Below are positions 1 through 6,730 of a DNA stretch of 6,730 bases, piece by piece (the stretch's first letter is position 1; each line of letters starts with the position of its first letter). Under the pieces are notes generated by a model. The model did not search any database. It was given only the letters and a program-made list of their open reading frames with translations, and had not been told where the DNA came from. The position numbers were made by a program, and so were the translations under genes. Source of the stretch: Gammaproteobacteria bacterium. GTDB lineage: Bacteria; Pseudomonadota; Gammaproteobacteria; Methylococcales; Methylomonadaceae. The stretch lies in contig JANEMG010000136.1 of assembly GCA_024511045.1 (NCBI GenBank), positions 1 to 6,730 on the forward strand, written 5' to 3'.

Positions 1-60
1 GATGAAAACCATACCGGTTTTACGAACGCACCTCAGCCTTACTGAAACCGGAAAACCCCT

Positions 61-142
61 TGTCATCCCGACGTGAGGAGGGATCTTGGCGGCTTGGGCA
101 TGGCTGCGGCGTTCAAGATTCCTCCCGTTGCTCGAAACGACA
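61..142. repeat. Imperfect palindromic repeat, copy 1 (82 bp)
   Basis: This copy starts with TGTCATCCCGACGTGAGG and ends with CTCGAAACGACA; the two ends are imperfect inverted repeats of each other. The inner arms, GGAGGGATCTTG (77-88) and CAAGATTCCTCC (114-125), pair over 12 positions with one mismatch. Copy 2 at 212-296 is the same element in the same orientation, differing by a few substitutions and a 3-bp indel in the central loop. Such elements are typical of REP- or MITE-like dispersed palindromes in bacterial chromosomes. No coding frame is credible across it. Confidence 0.8.
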
Positions 143-211
143 CGCATTTTTTGTTTGAGGCCAAAAATCCCTGACCATCCCAATGTGTTGCTGTTGTCCC
201 TCATTTCCCGC

Positions 212-296
212 TGTCATCCCGACGTGAGGAGGGATCTTGTTGGCTTGGGCGTGGTGGGTGCGGCGTTCAGGATTCCTCCCGTTGCTCGAAACGACA
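212..296. repeat. Imperfect palindromic repeat, copy 2 (85 bp)
   Basis: This copy has the same termini as copy 1 (TGTCATCCCGA at 212-222, TCGAAACGACA at 286-296). It is 3 bp longer in the loop (GTGGTGGGTGCGG against ATGGCTGCGG) and has a few other substitutions. In RNA of the minus-strand sense, the outer 11 positions pair completely when G-U wobbles are allowed. The glutamate dehydrogenase transcript would therefore carry this hairpin about 65 nt after its stop codon. No U-run follows on that strand, so it does not look like an intrinsic terminator. A role in 3'-end stability is possible but not shown. Confidence 0.8.
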
Positions 297-361
297 GCTA
301 AATTGAGGTGATAACCTGGTATTGATTGAATCCGGTCAGCGCTTCGAAAATACTGGTCCGA

Positions 362-3300
362 TCAAATCCTGTCCCGCTGGATGCTGCGCAGCTCCTGCAA
401 GGCCACGGTGATTTTCTCCAGATCGATGGCTTTTTCGGTCTGCATGGTCGCCATCAGTTTCTTGTGCCGCGCTATGGCCTTTTCGTTGGCCTGCAGCCAC
501 AGCTGGAATTTTTTCTCCAAGGAACCTGCCTCGGTCTGCAACACGGCAACGGTCAGCAGGCAGGAGACGGTTTTGAATACTCCCCACATCACGCTTCTGG
601 AGCGGGATTCCCAGATGGTTTCCTTGGGCAGGGAGCGGATCTGCTTCCTCAGCCAGCTCAATTCCAGTACGTCCAGCAGCTGGAAATATATCCTAGCCAC
701 ATCCTGCAGGGAGAAGGCATGCAGCTTGTGGATCTCGATGACATCCAGGCACATCAACAGTATATCCATGATCGTCACCTGCAGCGCCAGCCCCGCCGGC
801 GCTCCGGCCTTCATCAGCCGGTCCACTTCAGCATTGATCTGCTGCTGTTCGTGTTCCGGCAGCAGGTTGCTGATCACGGGACTCAAGTCATTGATGCCAT
901 CGGTATAGAGCCGCATGATCTGCATTGCCGAACAATCACACAATTCATTGTGCATGAACCAGTTCATGGCCCTTTCGATGGTCTTGCGGATGGTCAGCTT
1001 GATCTCGCTCTGCAATTCCACGGCAAAATGATTGTCGATGTTTTCCACGATGCGCCACAGGGCATCGATGGCGAAGACCCTGCAGACCAGTTTGTAGGCA
1101 TTGACCACGGCAGCGATGGAGCAGGCTGTCTCATCGAGCAGGCGATAGGGAAAGATGATGCCCAGGCGATTAACCAGATTGTTCACCAGTTGGTTGGTGA
1201 CGATTTCCCGGCTCAAACGATGCATCTGTATTTCATCGGGATAGCGGGTCTGCAGCTGTTCCGGAAAATACAACATCAGCTCCTGTCTGACGAATTCCTC
1301 GTCCAGCAGGTCTGCATCGAGCAGCAGATCCTTTTTCAGTAATTGCTTGCTGTAGGCAAGCAGTACGGCAATTTCCGGACGGGACAAGCCTTCCCGGGCC
1401 GCCTTGCGCTCCTTCAACACTTCGTTGTTGGGCAGATATTCCAGCTCCCTGTCGAGATTGCCGTATTTTTCCAGCCGGGCCAGCAAGGCGCCGATCATCG
1501 CCAGCTCGGCATAGGACTCTGCCACGATCATGGTGATCGCCCTGTTCTGCTGATAATTGTTTTGCAGCACCAGTTCGGCAACCTGATCGGTCATTTCCAG
1601 AAGCAGTGCATTGCGCTGTTTGGCGGTCAGATCACCCTGCTGCACCAGCGCATTCAGCAGGATCTTGATATTGACTTCATGATCGGAACAGTCCACGCCG
1701 GCGGAATTGTCGATGGCGTCGGTATTGATTCTGCCGCCCAGCCTGGCATATTCGATGCGGCCGCGCTGCGTGAAACCCAGGTTGCCGCCCTCCCCGACCA
1801 CCTTGCAGCGCAGCCGCCTGGCATCGACCCGCAGCGCATCGTTGCTCCGGTCGCCCACCTCGGCATGACTCTCATCACTGGCCTTGACATAGGTGCCTAT
1901 GCCGCCATTCCAGAGCAGGTCCACCGGTGCGCAGAGAATTGCCCTGATCAGGGCATTGGGAGTCAGGGATTCCTGATCGACATTCAACAGCTTGCGAACC
2001 TCGTCGCTCAACGCGACGGACTTGGCCTGCCGGAAAAAAACGCCGCCGCCACGAGAAATCAGGTTGCTGTCATAGTCCCGCCAGGAGCACTTGGGCAGGG
2101 CGAACAGTCTTTTTCTTTCCTGATGGCTTGCGGCGGGATCCGGCGACGGGTCCAGAAAAATGGCATCATGATCGAATGCCGCAACCAGCCTGATCTGTTC
2201 CGACAACAGCATGCCATTGCCGAACACATCGCCGGCCATACCGCCGATGCCGACCACGGTGAATGGCGTGTTCTGCACATCGATGCCCAGCCCTTCGAAA
2301 TGGTGCCTGACCGACTCCCAGGCCCCTCTGGCGGTGATGCCCATGGCCTTGTGATCGTAACCTGCCGAACCGCCGGATGCGAACGCATCGCCCAGCCAGA
2401 AACCATACTGCTGGGACAATTCATTGGCATAGTCGGAAAAGGTCGCCGTACCCTTGTCCGCGGCGACCACTAGGTAGGGATCATCGCCATCGTAGCAGAC
2501 CACATGGCCGGGTTTGATGATCGCGTCACCCTGCAGATTGTCGGTCAGATCCAGCAGGCCGCGAATCAGAATCCGGTAGCATTCGATGACTTCCCTGCCG
2601 ATCCGCTCCCGGTCCTGGATCTCCTGCAGACGCTTGACCACGAAGCCGCCCTTGGCACCGGTTGGGACGATCACGGCATTCTTGGTCATCTGCGCCTTCA
2701 TCAGGCCGAGAATCTCGGTACGGAAATCCTCGCGCCGGTCCGACCAGCGCAGGCCGCCGCGGGCAACGCTGCCGCCGCGCAGGTGTATGCCTTCCACGCG
2801 CGGTGAATAGACGAAAATTTCAAAATAGGGAACCGGCGAAGGCATTTCATCGACCTTGCCGGAATCCAGTTTGAAGGCGAAGAAAGGTACGCCATCGGCA
2901 TCCTCCGGAAAACAGAAATAATTGGTCCGGACGATCGCCTGAATCAGGTTCAGGTAGCTCCTCAGGATGCGGTCTTCATCCAGCGAACTGACCTGGTCGA
3001 TGGCCTGCCCGGCCTGCTGCAGAACCTGCTCCAACTGTGCGTCACTGTGTTCGATCGTGGCATCGAAGCGGATATAGAACAACTTGATCAGCAGCTTCAC
3101 GACCTCCGGATTGCCGGCCAGGGTGTCTTCCACGTAGGACTGGCTGAAGGCGATGCCGATCTGCCGCAGATAAAAATAAAAGGCCCGAAAAACATTGACC
3201 TGCGCCCACTCCAGGCCGACGTTCAGGACCAGCTGGTTGAAGCCGTCATTTTCGATCCGGCCCTTCCAGCATTGTTCGAAGGCATCCTGAAAGCGCGGCT

Positions 3301-5188
3301 TGACGGTTTCCAGATCGAGTTCAGCCGCCTGATCGTAGATCAGGCCGAAATCATGCATCCCGATGACGGTCTGCGAATCTTTTTTCTTGATCTCATAGGG
3401 GCGCTCATCGCAGACTCTGACGCCCATGTTCTCCAGCATGGGCAGCGTCATGGACAGGGTCGCCGGCTTCCCGGCGCAGTACAGCTTGAAACGCAGGGTT
3501 TTCTTTTCCGCCGCCGTCAACGGCCGGTACAGCATCAGCTGCGGGGTGTCTTTGTCGCGCTGCAGCTGTTCGATTTTCTCCAGGTCCAGCAGGGCCGTCC
3601 GGGCCGGAAAATCCTCCCGGTAGGCCGCCGAAAAACCGTCGCGGTAAGCCTGCAGATAGGCGTTGCCCCGGGCCTCGCCGAAATAATTATGCAATTCCGT
3701 GGCCAGGTCGTCCTGCCATTCCGACAGGGCTTCGACGATTCTGTCTTCGATGTCCCTGACGTTGTATTCGATGCAGCAGCCTTCGGAAATGTGGATAATG
3801 AAATGAATTCTGGCCAGTATGGATTCCGACAGCTGCACGCTGAAATCGACATTCTGCCCGTGAAAGGTCTGCAGCAGGATGGCCTCTATCTTCCTGCGCG
3901 ACTCGGTATGGTAGCGCTCCCTGGGAACGAAGATCAGCAGCGACACGAAATGCCCGTAGACATCGTGCCTGGCGAACACCCTGACCCGCTGCCGCTCCTG
4001 CAGCTGCAGCACGCCCATGGCCGACTCGAACAGCCAGTCCTCGTCGGCCTGAAACAGTTCATTGCGCGGCAGGGACTGCAGGACGAACATCAAGGCCCTG
4101 GCATAGTGGCTCTTGGGGGAAAATCCGGAGCGGGCGATGATGCGTTCCAGCTTGCCATTGATCATCGGGATCTGCTGCAGCGCACAGTAATAGGCTGATG
4201 AGCTGTACAGGCCGAGAAAGCGCTTTTCCCCGCTCAATTCACCATTGTCGGCATATTGTTTGACGCCGATATAATCCATGAACACCGGCCGGTGCACCGT
4301 GGCCTGGCTGGTCGCCTTGGTGATGATCAGCGGCTTGTCATCGCAGATGCTCTGATAGGCATCCTCAGGAATAGGCAGGATCTCCTGCTCGGGAATCGGC
4401 GCCAGGGAGTCGCGCAGCACCCCCAGGCCGGAATCCGGCAGCAGCTTGAATCCCGTTTGCCCCTTTGACTTGACGATGACATATTCCCGGTATCCCAGAA
4501 ACACGAAATGATCGTCATGCAGCCATTGCAGAAAGTCGATGACATCGTTGAACTTGTCGCAGGAATTCTGCGCGGCTTTTTCCCGCAGTTCAGCAATGGC
4601 CTGCTGCATCCGTGCCAGACAGGCAGGCCAGTCCTCCGTTGCGGCACGCACATCGACCAGAATACGGCGCAGGTCCTTTTCCAGGGCCGCCATGACCTCG
4701 GCGCTGCTCTGGCGGTCGATTTCCAGGTGCATCATGCATTCCGCACGGGCTCCGGGCATTTCTGAAACAGAAAACTGCTGCAACTCTCCCTGTTCCGAGC
4801 GAAGCACATGGTAAACGGGATGAATCACCAGATGATTGGTAAAACCATGGCGGTTGATTTCCATGGTGATGGACTGCAGCAGGAAAGGCATGTCTTCGAC
4901 GACTATTTCGATAATGGTATGCTGCGACTGCCAGCCATGTTCTTCCAGCGATGGGTTGTAGACGCGTATTTTTTCCGTACCCGGCTGGTAGCTGAGCGCC
5001 ATGTTCCAATGGGAAAGCACCGCGCCATACAGATCTTCGAGCATTCTTTCCTGAAGATCGTCCAGGGCCACGAATTGAAAATAATGTCCGGCGAATTCCA
5101 CCAGCCGTCCGGCCTCCTGCGCAGGCAGGCGCTCCTGAATGAACTGCGCCAGATGTTCCAGAATCTTGTTGATGTTGTTATATTCCAT
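362..5188 (-). CDS. gdhB: NAD-specific glutamate dehydrogenase, large (about 180 kDa) type
   Basis: This gene encodes a 1608-residue cytosolic enzyme that oxidatively deaminates L-glutamate to 2-oxoglutarate and ammonium with NAD+, a catabolic reaction. Residue numbers count from the ATG at 5188. The N-terminal half is the regulatory, ACT-like part of this family; a conserved-looking block with DMPFLLQSITME and VIHPVY lies at about 99-126. The dehydrogenase core follows: RGGLRWSDR (810-818), PTGAKGGF (842-849, K846 the likely catalytic lysine), GGSAGYDHK (939-947), the glycine-rich nucleotide-binding motif GIGGMAGDVFGNG (980-992), WNGGIGTYVK (about 1093-1102), VVGEGGNLGF (1130-1139) and DNSAGVDCSDHEVNIK (1160-1175). 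A helical C-terminal domain begins near SRPEIAVLLAY (about 1269). Length matches the usual 1600-1620 residues, with no frameshift or missing motif seen. The frame extends 11 codons further to a TTG at 5221, but the ATG at 5188 has an AAGG 8 nt upstream and is preferred. The gene stands alone, divergent from the transporter. Members of this family are allosterically controlled by amino acids in some bacteria; that is family knowledge, not visible here. The symbol follows Pseudomonas usage. Confidence 0.96.
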   Translation of the reverse strand: MEYNNINKILEHLAQFIQERLPAQEAGRLVEFAGHYFQFVALDDLQERMLEDLYGAVLSHWNMALSYQPGTEKIRVYNPSLEEHGWQSQHTIIEIVVEDMPFLLQSITMEINRHGFTNHLVIHPVYHVLRSEQGELQQFSVSEMPGARAECMMHLEIDRQSSAEVMAALEKDLRRILVDVRAATEDWPACLARMQQAIAELREKAAQNSCDKFNDVIDFLQWLHDDHFVFLGYREYVIVKSKGQTGFKLLPDSGLGVLRDSLAPIPEQEILPIPEDAYQSICDDKPLIITKATSQATVHRPVFMDYIGVKQYADNGELSGEKRFLGLYSSSAYYCALQQIPMINGKLERIIARSGFSPKSHYARALMFVLQSLPRNELFQADEDWLFESAMGVLQLQERQRVRVFARHDVYGHFVSLLIFVPRERYHTESRRKIEAILLQTFHGQNVDFSVQLSESILARIHFIIHISEGCCIEYNVRDIEDRIVEALSEWQDDLATELHNYFGEARGNAYLQAYRDGFSAAYREDFPARTALLDLEKIEQLQRDKDTPQLMLYRPLTAAEKKTLRFKLYCAGKPATLSMTLPMLENMGVRVCDERPYEIKKKDSQTVIGMHDFGLIYDQAAELDLETVKPRFQDAFEQCWKGRIENDGFNQLVLNVGLEWAQVNVFRAFYFYLRQIGIAFSQSYVEDTLAGNPEVVKLLIKLFYIRFDATIEHSDAQLEQVLQQAGQAIDQVSSLDEDRILRSYLNLIQAIVRTNYFCFPEDADGVPFFAFKLDSGKVDEMPSPVPYFEIFVYSPRVEGIHLRGGSVARGGLRWSDRREDFRTEILGLMKAQMTKNAVIVPTGAKGGFVVKRLQEIQDRERIGREVIECYRILIRGLLDLTDNLQGDAIIKPGHVVCYDGDDPYLVVAADKGTATFSDYANELSQQYGFWLGDAFASGGSAGYDHKAMGITARGAWESVRHHFEGLGIDVQNTPFTVVGIGGMAGDVFGNGMLLSEQIRLVAAFDHDAIFLDPSPDPAASHQERKRLFALPKCSWRDYDSNLISRGGGVFFRQAKSVALSDEVRKLLNVDQESLTPNALIRAILCAPVDLLWNGGIGTYVKASDESHAEVGDRSNDALRVDARRLRCKVVGEGGNLGFTQRGRIEYARLGGRINTDAIDNSAGVDCSDHEVNIKILLNALVQQGDLTAKQRNALLLEMTDQVAELVLQNNYQQNRAITMIVAESYAELAMIGALLARLEKYGNLDRELEYLPNNEVLKERKAAREGLSRPEIAVLLAYSKQLLKKDLLLDADLLDEEFVRQELMLYFPEQLQTRYPDEIQMHRLSREIVTNQLVNNLVNRLGIIFPYRLLDETACSIAAVVNAYKLVCRVFAIDALWRIVENIDNHFAVELQSEIKLTIRKTIERAMNWFMHNELCDCSAMQIMRLYTDGINDLSPVISNLLPEHEQQQINAEVDRLMKAGAPAGLALQVTIMDILLMCLDVIEIHKLHAFSLQDVARIYFQLLDVLELSWLRKQIRSLPKETIWESRSRSVMWGVFKTVSCLLTVAVLQTEAGSLEKKFQLWLQANEKAIARHKKLMATMQTEKAIDLEKITVALQELRSIQRDRI

Positions 5189-5196
5189 GAGGTCAA

Positions 5197-5203
5197 CCTT
5201 GCT
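5197..5203 (-). promoter_or_regulatory. Ribosome binding site of the glutamate dehydrogenase gene
   Basis: Read on the minus strand this is AGCAAGG. The AAGG core ends 8 nt before the ATG at 5188, a normal Shine-Dalgarno distance. The alternative upstream start, TTG at 5221, has no purine-rich sequence at the right distance. This site therefore decides the start in favour of 5188. Confidence 0.6.
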
Positions 5204-5239
5204 ATGGTAATGGCACTGCAAAATTCAGCACTTTAATGC

Positions 5240-5245
5240 ATTCTA
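5240..5245 (-). promoter_or_regulatory. Possible -10 element for the glutamate dehydrogenase gene
   Basis: The minus strand reads TAGAAT, five of six matches to the sigma-70 -10 consensus. It lies about 50 bp upstream of the ATG at 5188 and would give a leader of roughly 45 nt. No convincing -35 hexamer sits 16-18 bp upstream, where the sequence is C-rich. A run of seven A residues (minus strand, around 5271-5277) lies just beyond and could act as an A-tract upstream element. This is a weak call based only on hexamer similarity and position. Confidence 0.22.
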
Positions 5246-5305
5246 CTGTTGCAGGGGCGAAGGTGAGGCGTTTTTTTAATCGGGTTGTTTTTGCAATGCA
5301 GGGCG

Positions 5306-5311
5306 TATAAT
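5306..5311 (+). promoter_or_regulatory. Consensus -10 hexamer, weak -35, toward the transporter
   Basis: TATAAT here is a perfect -10 consensus. The nearest -35-like hexamer is TTGTTT at 5285-5290, with a short 15-bp spacer. A transcript would start near 5318 and carry a leader of about 350 nt before the transporter start at 5667. The region is AT-richer than the surrounding genes, so a chance match is quite possible. Confidence 0.22.
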
Positions 5312-5485
5312 GGATGCATGGCTGAAAACGATGCCTGCTTCCTCAGGACTGGAAATAATGCCGGTCTGTATCGGGATAATAAACGATCGGGCTGCCAGGT
5401 CAAAGTATCGAACAGCATCCATCCTGTCCGGTCGTCGGGAAATGCCGGTCTTTGCCATTTGCACCAGCCGGCTCGTTACCTTTTC

Positions 5486-5510
5486 TATACTGTTTATTGT
5501 AGTCAACAAT
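5486..5510 (+). promoter_or_regulatory. Candidate promoter -10 with overlapping operator-like palindrome
   Basis: TATACT at 5486-5491 matches five of six bases of the sigma-70 -10 hexamer. It is followed 4 bp later by an inverted repeat, ATTGT-AGTCA-ACAAT (5496-5510), with perfect 5-bp arms around a 5-bp spacer. A transcript from this -10 would start near 5498, inside the palindrome, a usual place for a repressor operator. It would read toward the transporter with a leader of about 170 nt. The TTGT...ACAA half-sites resemble those of some GntR-family regulators, which is inference only. No good -35 is present, so either an activator is needed or the hexamer is fortuitous. Confidence 0.3.
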
Positions 5511-5666
5511 CGTAGCAGCCAAGACAATACCTCGCTATGCGAAGGAATCGGGAAATCCTGTCCGCACAGTCGTTCCGAAGCAGCAAGAGACCTTGAACAC
5601 CGTTGTTACAGCGCAGCAGCAATGCTCGATAAAGCAACAAATTCCACCGGATAAACAAAAATTCTC

Positions 5667-6584
5667 ATGCGTGTAGCACTGGCCTTCTGCTTTGTCATCG
5701 TACTCTGGTCCACCACCCCGCTGGCCATCAAGTGGAGCGGCGAGGGGCCGGGCTACCTGTTCGGCGCGGCCAGCCGCATGACCCTCGGCCTGGCCTGCAT
5801 GCTGCCGGTACTGCTGATCATGCGCCGGAAACTGCCTATCACGAAAAAAGCCTGGCTGACCTATATCGCCGTGGCGACCCAGATCTACGGCGCCATGCTG
5901 GCCGTTTACTGGGGAGCGCAATACATCCCCTCCGGCTGGATCTCGGTGATTTTTGGTCTGACCCCCTTTATGACGGCCCTGATGGCGGCGGTCTGGCTAC
6001 ATGAGCCCGGCTTCGGCTGGTACAAGATACTGTCTGATGTCGCCGGTTTCGACGGCCTGCTGGTGCTGTTCGGTTCCGCACATGCCGTGGGAAAACAGTC
6101 GGTATGGGGCATTGCCGCGGTGCTGCTGGCGGCCTTCATCCAGGCGGCCGTGTCGGTATGGATCAAGCGCATCGATGCCCGTCTGCCGGCGGTATGCCAG
6201 GTCAGCGGCGGCCTGCTGCTGGCGGTGCCAGTGTATCTACTGACCTGGCTGCTGCTGGATGGCAGCTGGCCGGAGCAGCGGCCCCTGCCCAACATCCTTT
6301 CCATTGCCTACCTGGGCATCGTGGCAACGACCATCGGCTTCGCCCTTTATTACTATGTCCTGACCCATCTGCCGGCGACGCAGGTGGCGCTGATCACTCT
6401 GGTCACGCCGGTGCTTTCCCTGGCCCTGGGTCATCTGGTCAATGACGAACCGCTGAGCGAAAAAGTGCTGCTCGGCACCCTGCTGATACTCGGCGCCCTG
6501 CTGCTGCACCAGTTCGGCGCCCGTTTTTTCCCTGGCCCCCGGCAGAAACCACCGGCGGCCAGTCATCGATCCGGCTCTGTCTGA
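5667..6584 (+). CDS. EamA/DMT-superfamily inner-membrane transporter, substrate unknown
   Basis: This gene encodes a 305-residue, very hydrophobic protein with about ten predicted membrane helices, at roughly 3-21, 31-52, 63-82, 90-110, 118-138, 146-166, 175-197, 209-230, 238-256 and 266-284. They form two tandem EamA repeats of five helices each (about 1-137 and 146-284), the standard drug/metabolite transporter architecture. The family hallmark near the end of helix 4 appears in both halves: LTPFMTALMAAVWLHEP (98-114) and VTPVLSLALGHLVNDEP (246-262), each with the conserved E-P pair. The N-terminal WSTTPLAIKW is also typical. The C-terminal tail after 285 is short and basic (FPGPRQK). Family members export or import small metabolites such as amino acids or nucleotides; the substrate cannot be read from the sequence. 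ATG 5667 is the first start after an in-frame TAA at 5652-5654, but it has no clear Shine-Dalgarno sequence (the nearest GGA is about 15 nt away). The gene is divergent from the dehydrogenase and apparently monocistronic. Confidence 0.9.
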   Translation: MRVALAFCFVIVLWSTTPLAIKWSGEGPGYLFGAASRMTLGLACMLPVLLIMRRKLPITKKAWLTYIAVATQIYGAMLAVYWGAQYIPSGWISVIFGLTPFMTALMAAVWLHEPGFGWYKILSDVAGFDGLLVLFGSAHAVGKQSVWGIAAVLLAAFIQAAVSVWIKRIDARLPAVCQVSGGLLLAVPVYLLTWLLLDGSWPEQRPLPNILSIAYLGIVATTIGFALYYYVLTHLPATQVALITLVTPVLSLALGHLVNDEPLSEKVLLGTLLILGALLLHQFGARFFPGPRQKPPAASHRSGSV

Positions 6585-6730
6585 TTTCAAACTTCCTTCA
6601 TGAGAACGCCGGGCAGTACTATTGACTAAAGTTTCGGAGTTCATTTTACCCACTATTTTCTGCTGCATCCGTTGCCCTACAAAGCCTCAAGACGCAGCGT
6701 TTTAGGATCAAGTTGAAGGACTTGCACAAA

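Larger units (their letters stand above)
1..361. other. Gene-free 3' flank of the glutamate dehydrogenase gene, with repeats
   Basis: No credible gene is present in this stretch. Its main content is the two palindromic repeat copies. A short 7-bp inverted repeat, CCGGTTT (14-20) with AAACCGG (45-51), lies near the left edge and has a 24-bp loop. Between the two large repeats (143-211), the stretch TGACCATCCCAATGTG (172-187) weakly resembles the start of the repeat and may be a decayed half copy. No intrinsic terminator with a T-tract was found downstream of the dehydrogenase stop at 362. Confidence 0.6.
5189..5666. other. Divergent intergenic region between the dehydrogenase and transporter genes
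   Basis: This 478-bp control region separates two divergent genes and presumably holds both promoters. Beyond the candidate elements listed separately, it contains an 11-bp direct repeat, AATGCCGGTCT, at 5357-5367 and 5441-5451. A 114-codon open frame (5310-5654) lies in the transporter's reading frame and ends 12 nt before its ATG, but it has no ribosome binding site or recognisable family and is not called as a gene. No RNA gene, riboswitch or terminator was recognised. Confidence 0.5.

Noticed and set aside
14..51. CCGGTTT / AAACCGG inverted repeat as a terminator
   Set aside because: The arms are only 7 bp with a 24-bp loop, and no convincing T-tract follows on either strand.
86..301. 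Plus-strand 71-codon open frame across the repeats
   Set aside because: It runs through both palindromic repeat copies and its sequence simply reflects them. It has no ribosome binding site and no recognisable protein features.
326..4765. Long plus-strand open frames (338, 376 and 383 codons, and others) opposite the dehydrogenase
   Set aside because: They lie antisense in codon register with a clearly real gene, and their openness follows from its avoidance of TTA, CTA and TCA codons. The products are low-complexity, rich in Gln, His and Asp, and match no family I recognise.
5217..5232. Possible sigma-54 promoter upstream of the dehydrogenase gene (TTGCA on the minus strand)
   Set aside because: The -12-like TTGCA is present, but the matching -24 element TGGCAC is absent at the required distance.
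5251..5277. T-run at 5271-5277 as an intrinsic terminator on the plus strand
   Set aside because: The sequence before the T-run is G-rich with no complementary C-rich arm, so no stem can form.
6622..6659. TTGACT at 6622-6627 as a promoter reading out of the window
   Set aside because: The hexamer is good for a -35, but there is no acceptable -10 at 15-19 bp; the best TATTTT is 26 bp away.
6237..6668. Minus-strand 143-codon open frame overlapping the transporter gene
   Set aside because: Most of it is antisense in codon register with the transporter, so the same codon-bias explanation applies. The product has no recognisable features.

Overview
This window looks like an ordinary chromosomal segment of a proteobacterium, probably a gammaproteobacterium. 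The reasons are moderately GC-rich coding sequence, a 180-kDa-type NAD-dependent glutamate dehydrogenase, and dispersed palindromic repeats beside the genes. The genus cannot be named from the sequence alone. No sign of a defence system, CRISPR array, prophage or gene cluster was found.

Layout from left to right. Positions 1-361 hold no credible gene. They contain two near-identical imperfect palindromes of about 82-85 bp (61-142 and 212-296), in the same orientation and 151 bp apart start to start. Positions 362-5188, minus strand, are one very long intact gene for the large NAD-specific glutamate dehydrogenase. It ends about 65 bp before the nearer palindrome, so its transcript would run into the repeats. 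Positions 5189-5666 are a divergent intergenic region of 478 bp. It carries the dehydrogenase ribosome binding site, several weak promoter-like hexamers and a 15-bp operator-like inverted repeat (5496-5510). Positions 5667-6584, plus strand, encode a ten-helix EamA/DMT-family inner-membrane transporter of unknown substrate. Positions 6585-6730 are a non-coding or unresolved tail, which might include the last codons of a minus-strand gene that continues beyond the window.

The two genes are divergent and do not form an operon. The dehydrogenase would work in glutamate catabolism, feeding 2-oxoglutarate to the TCA cycle and releasing ammonium. The transporter could export or import a small metabolite, but nothing in the sequence ties it to glutamate. 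The many long open frames antisense to the dehydrogenase are explained by codon bias in the real gene and are not annotated.
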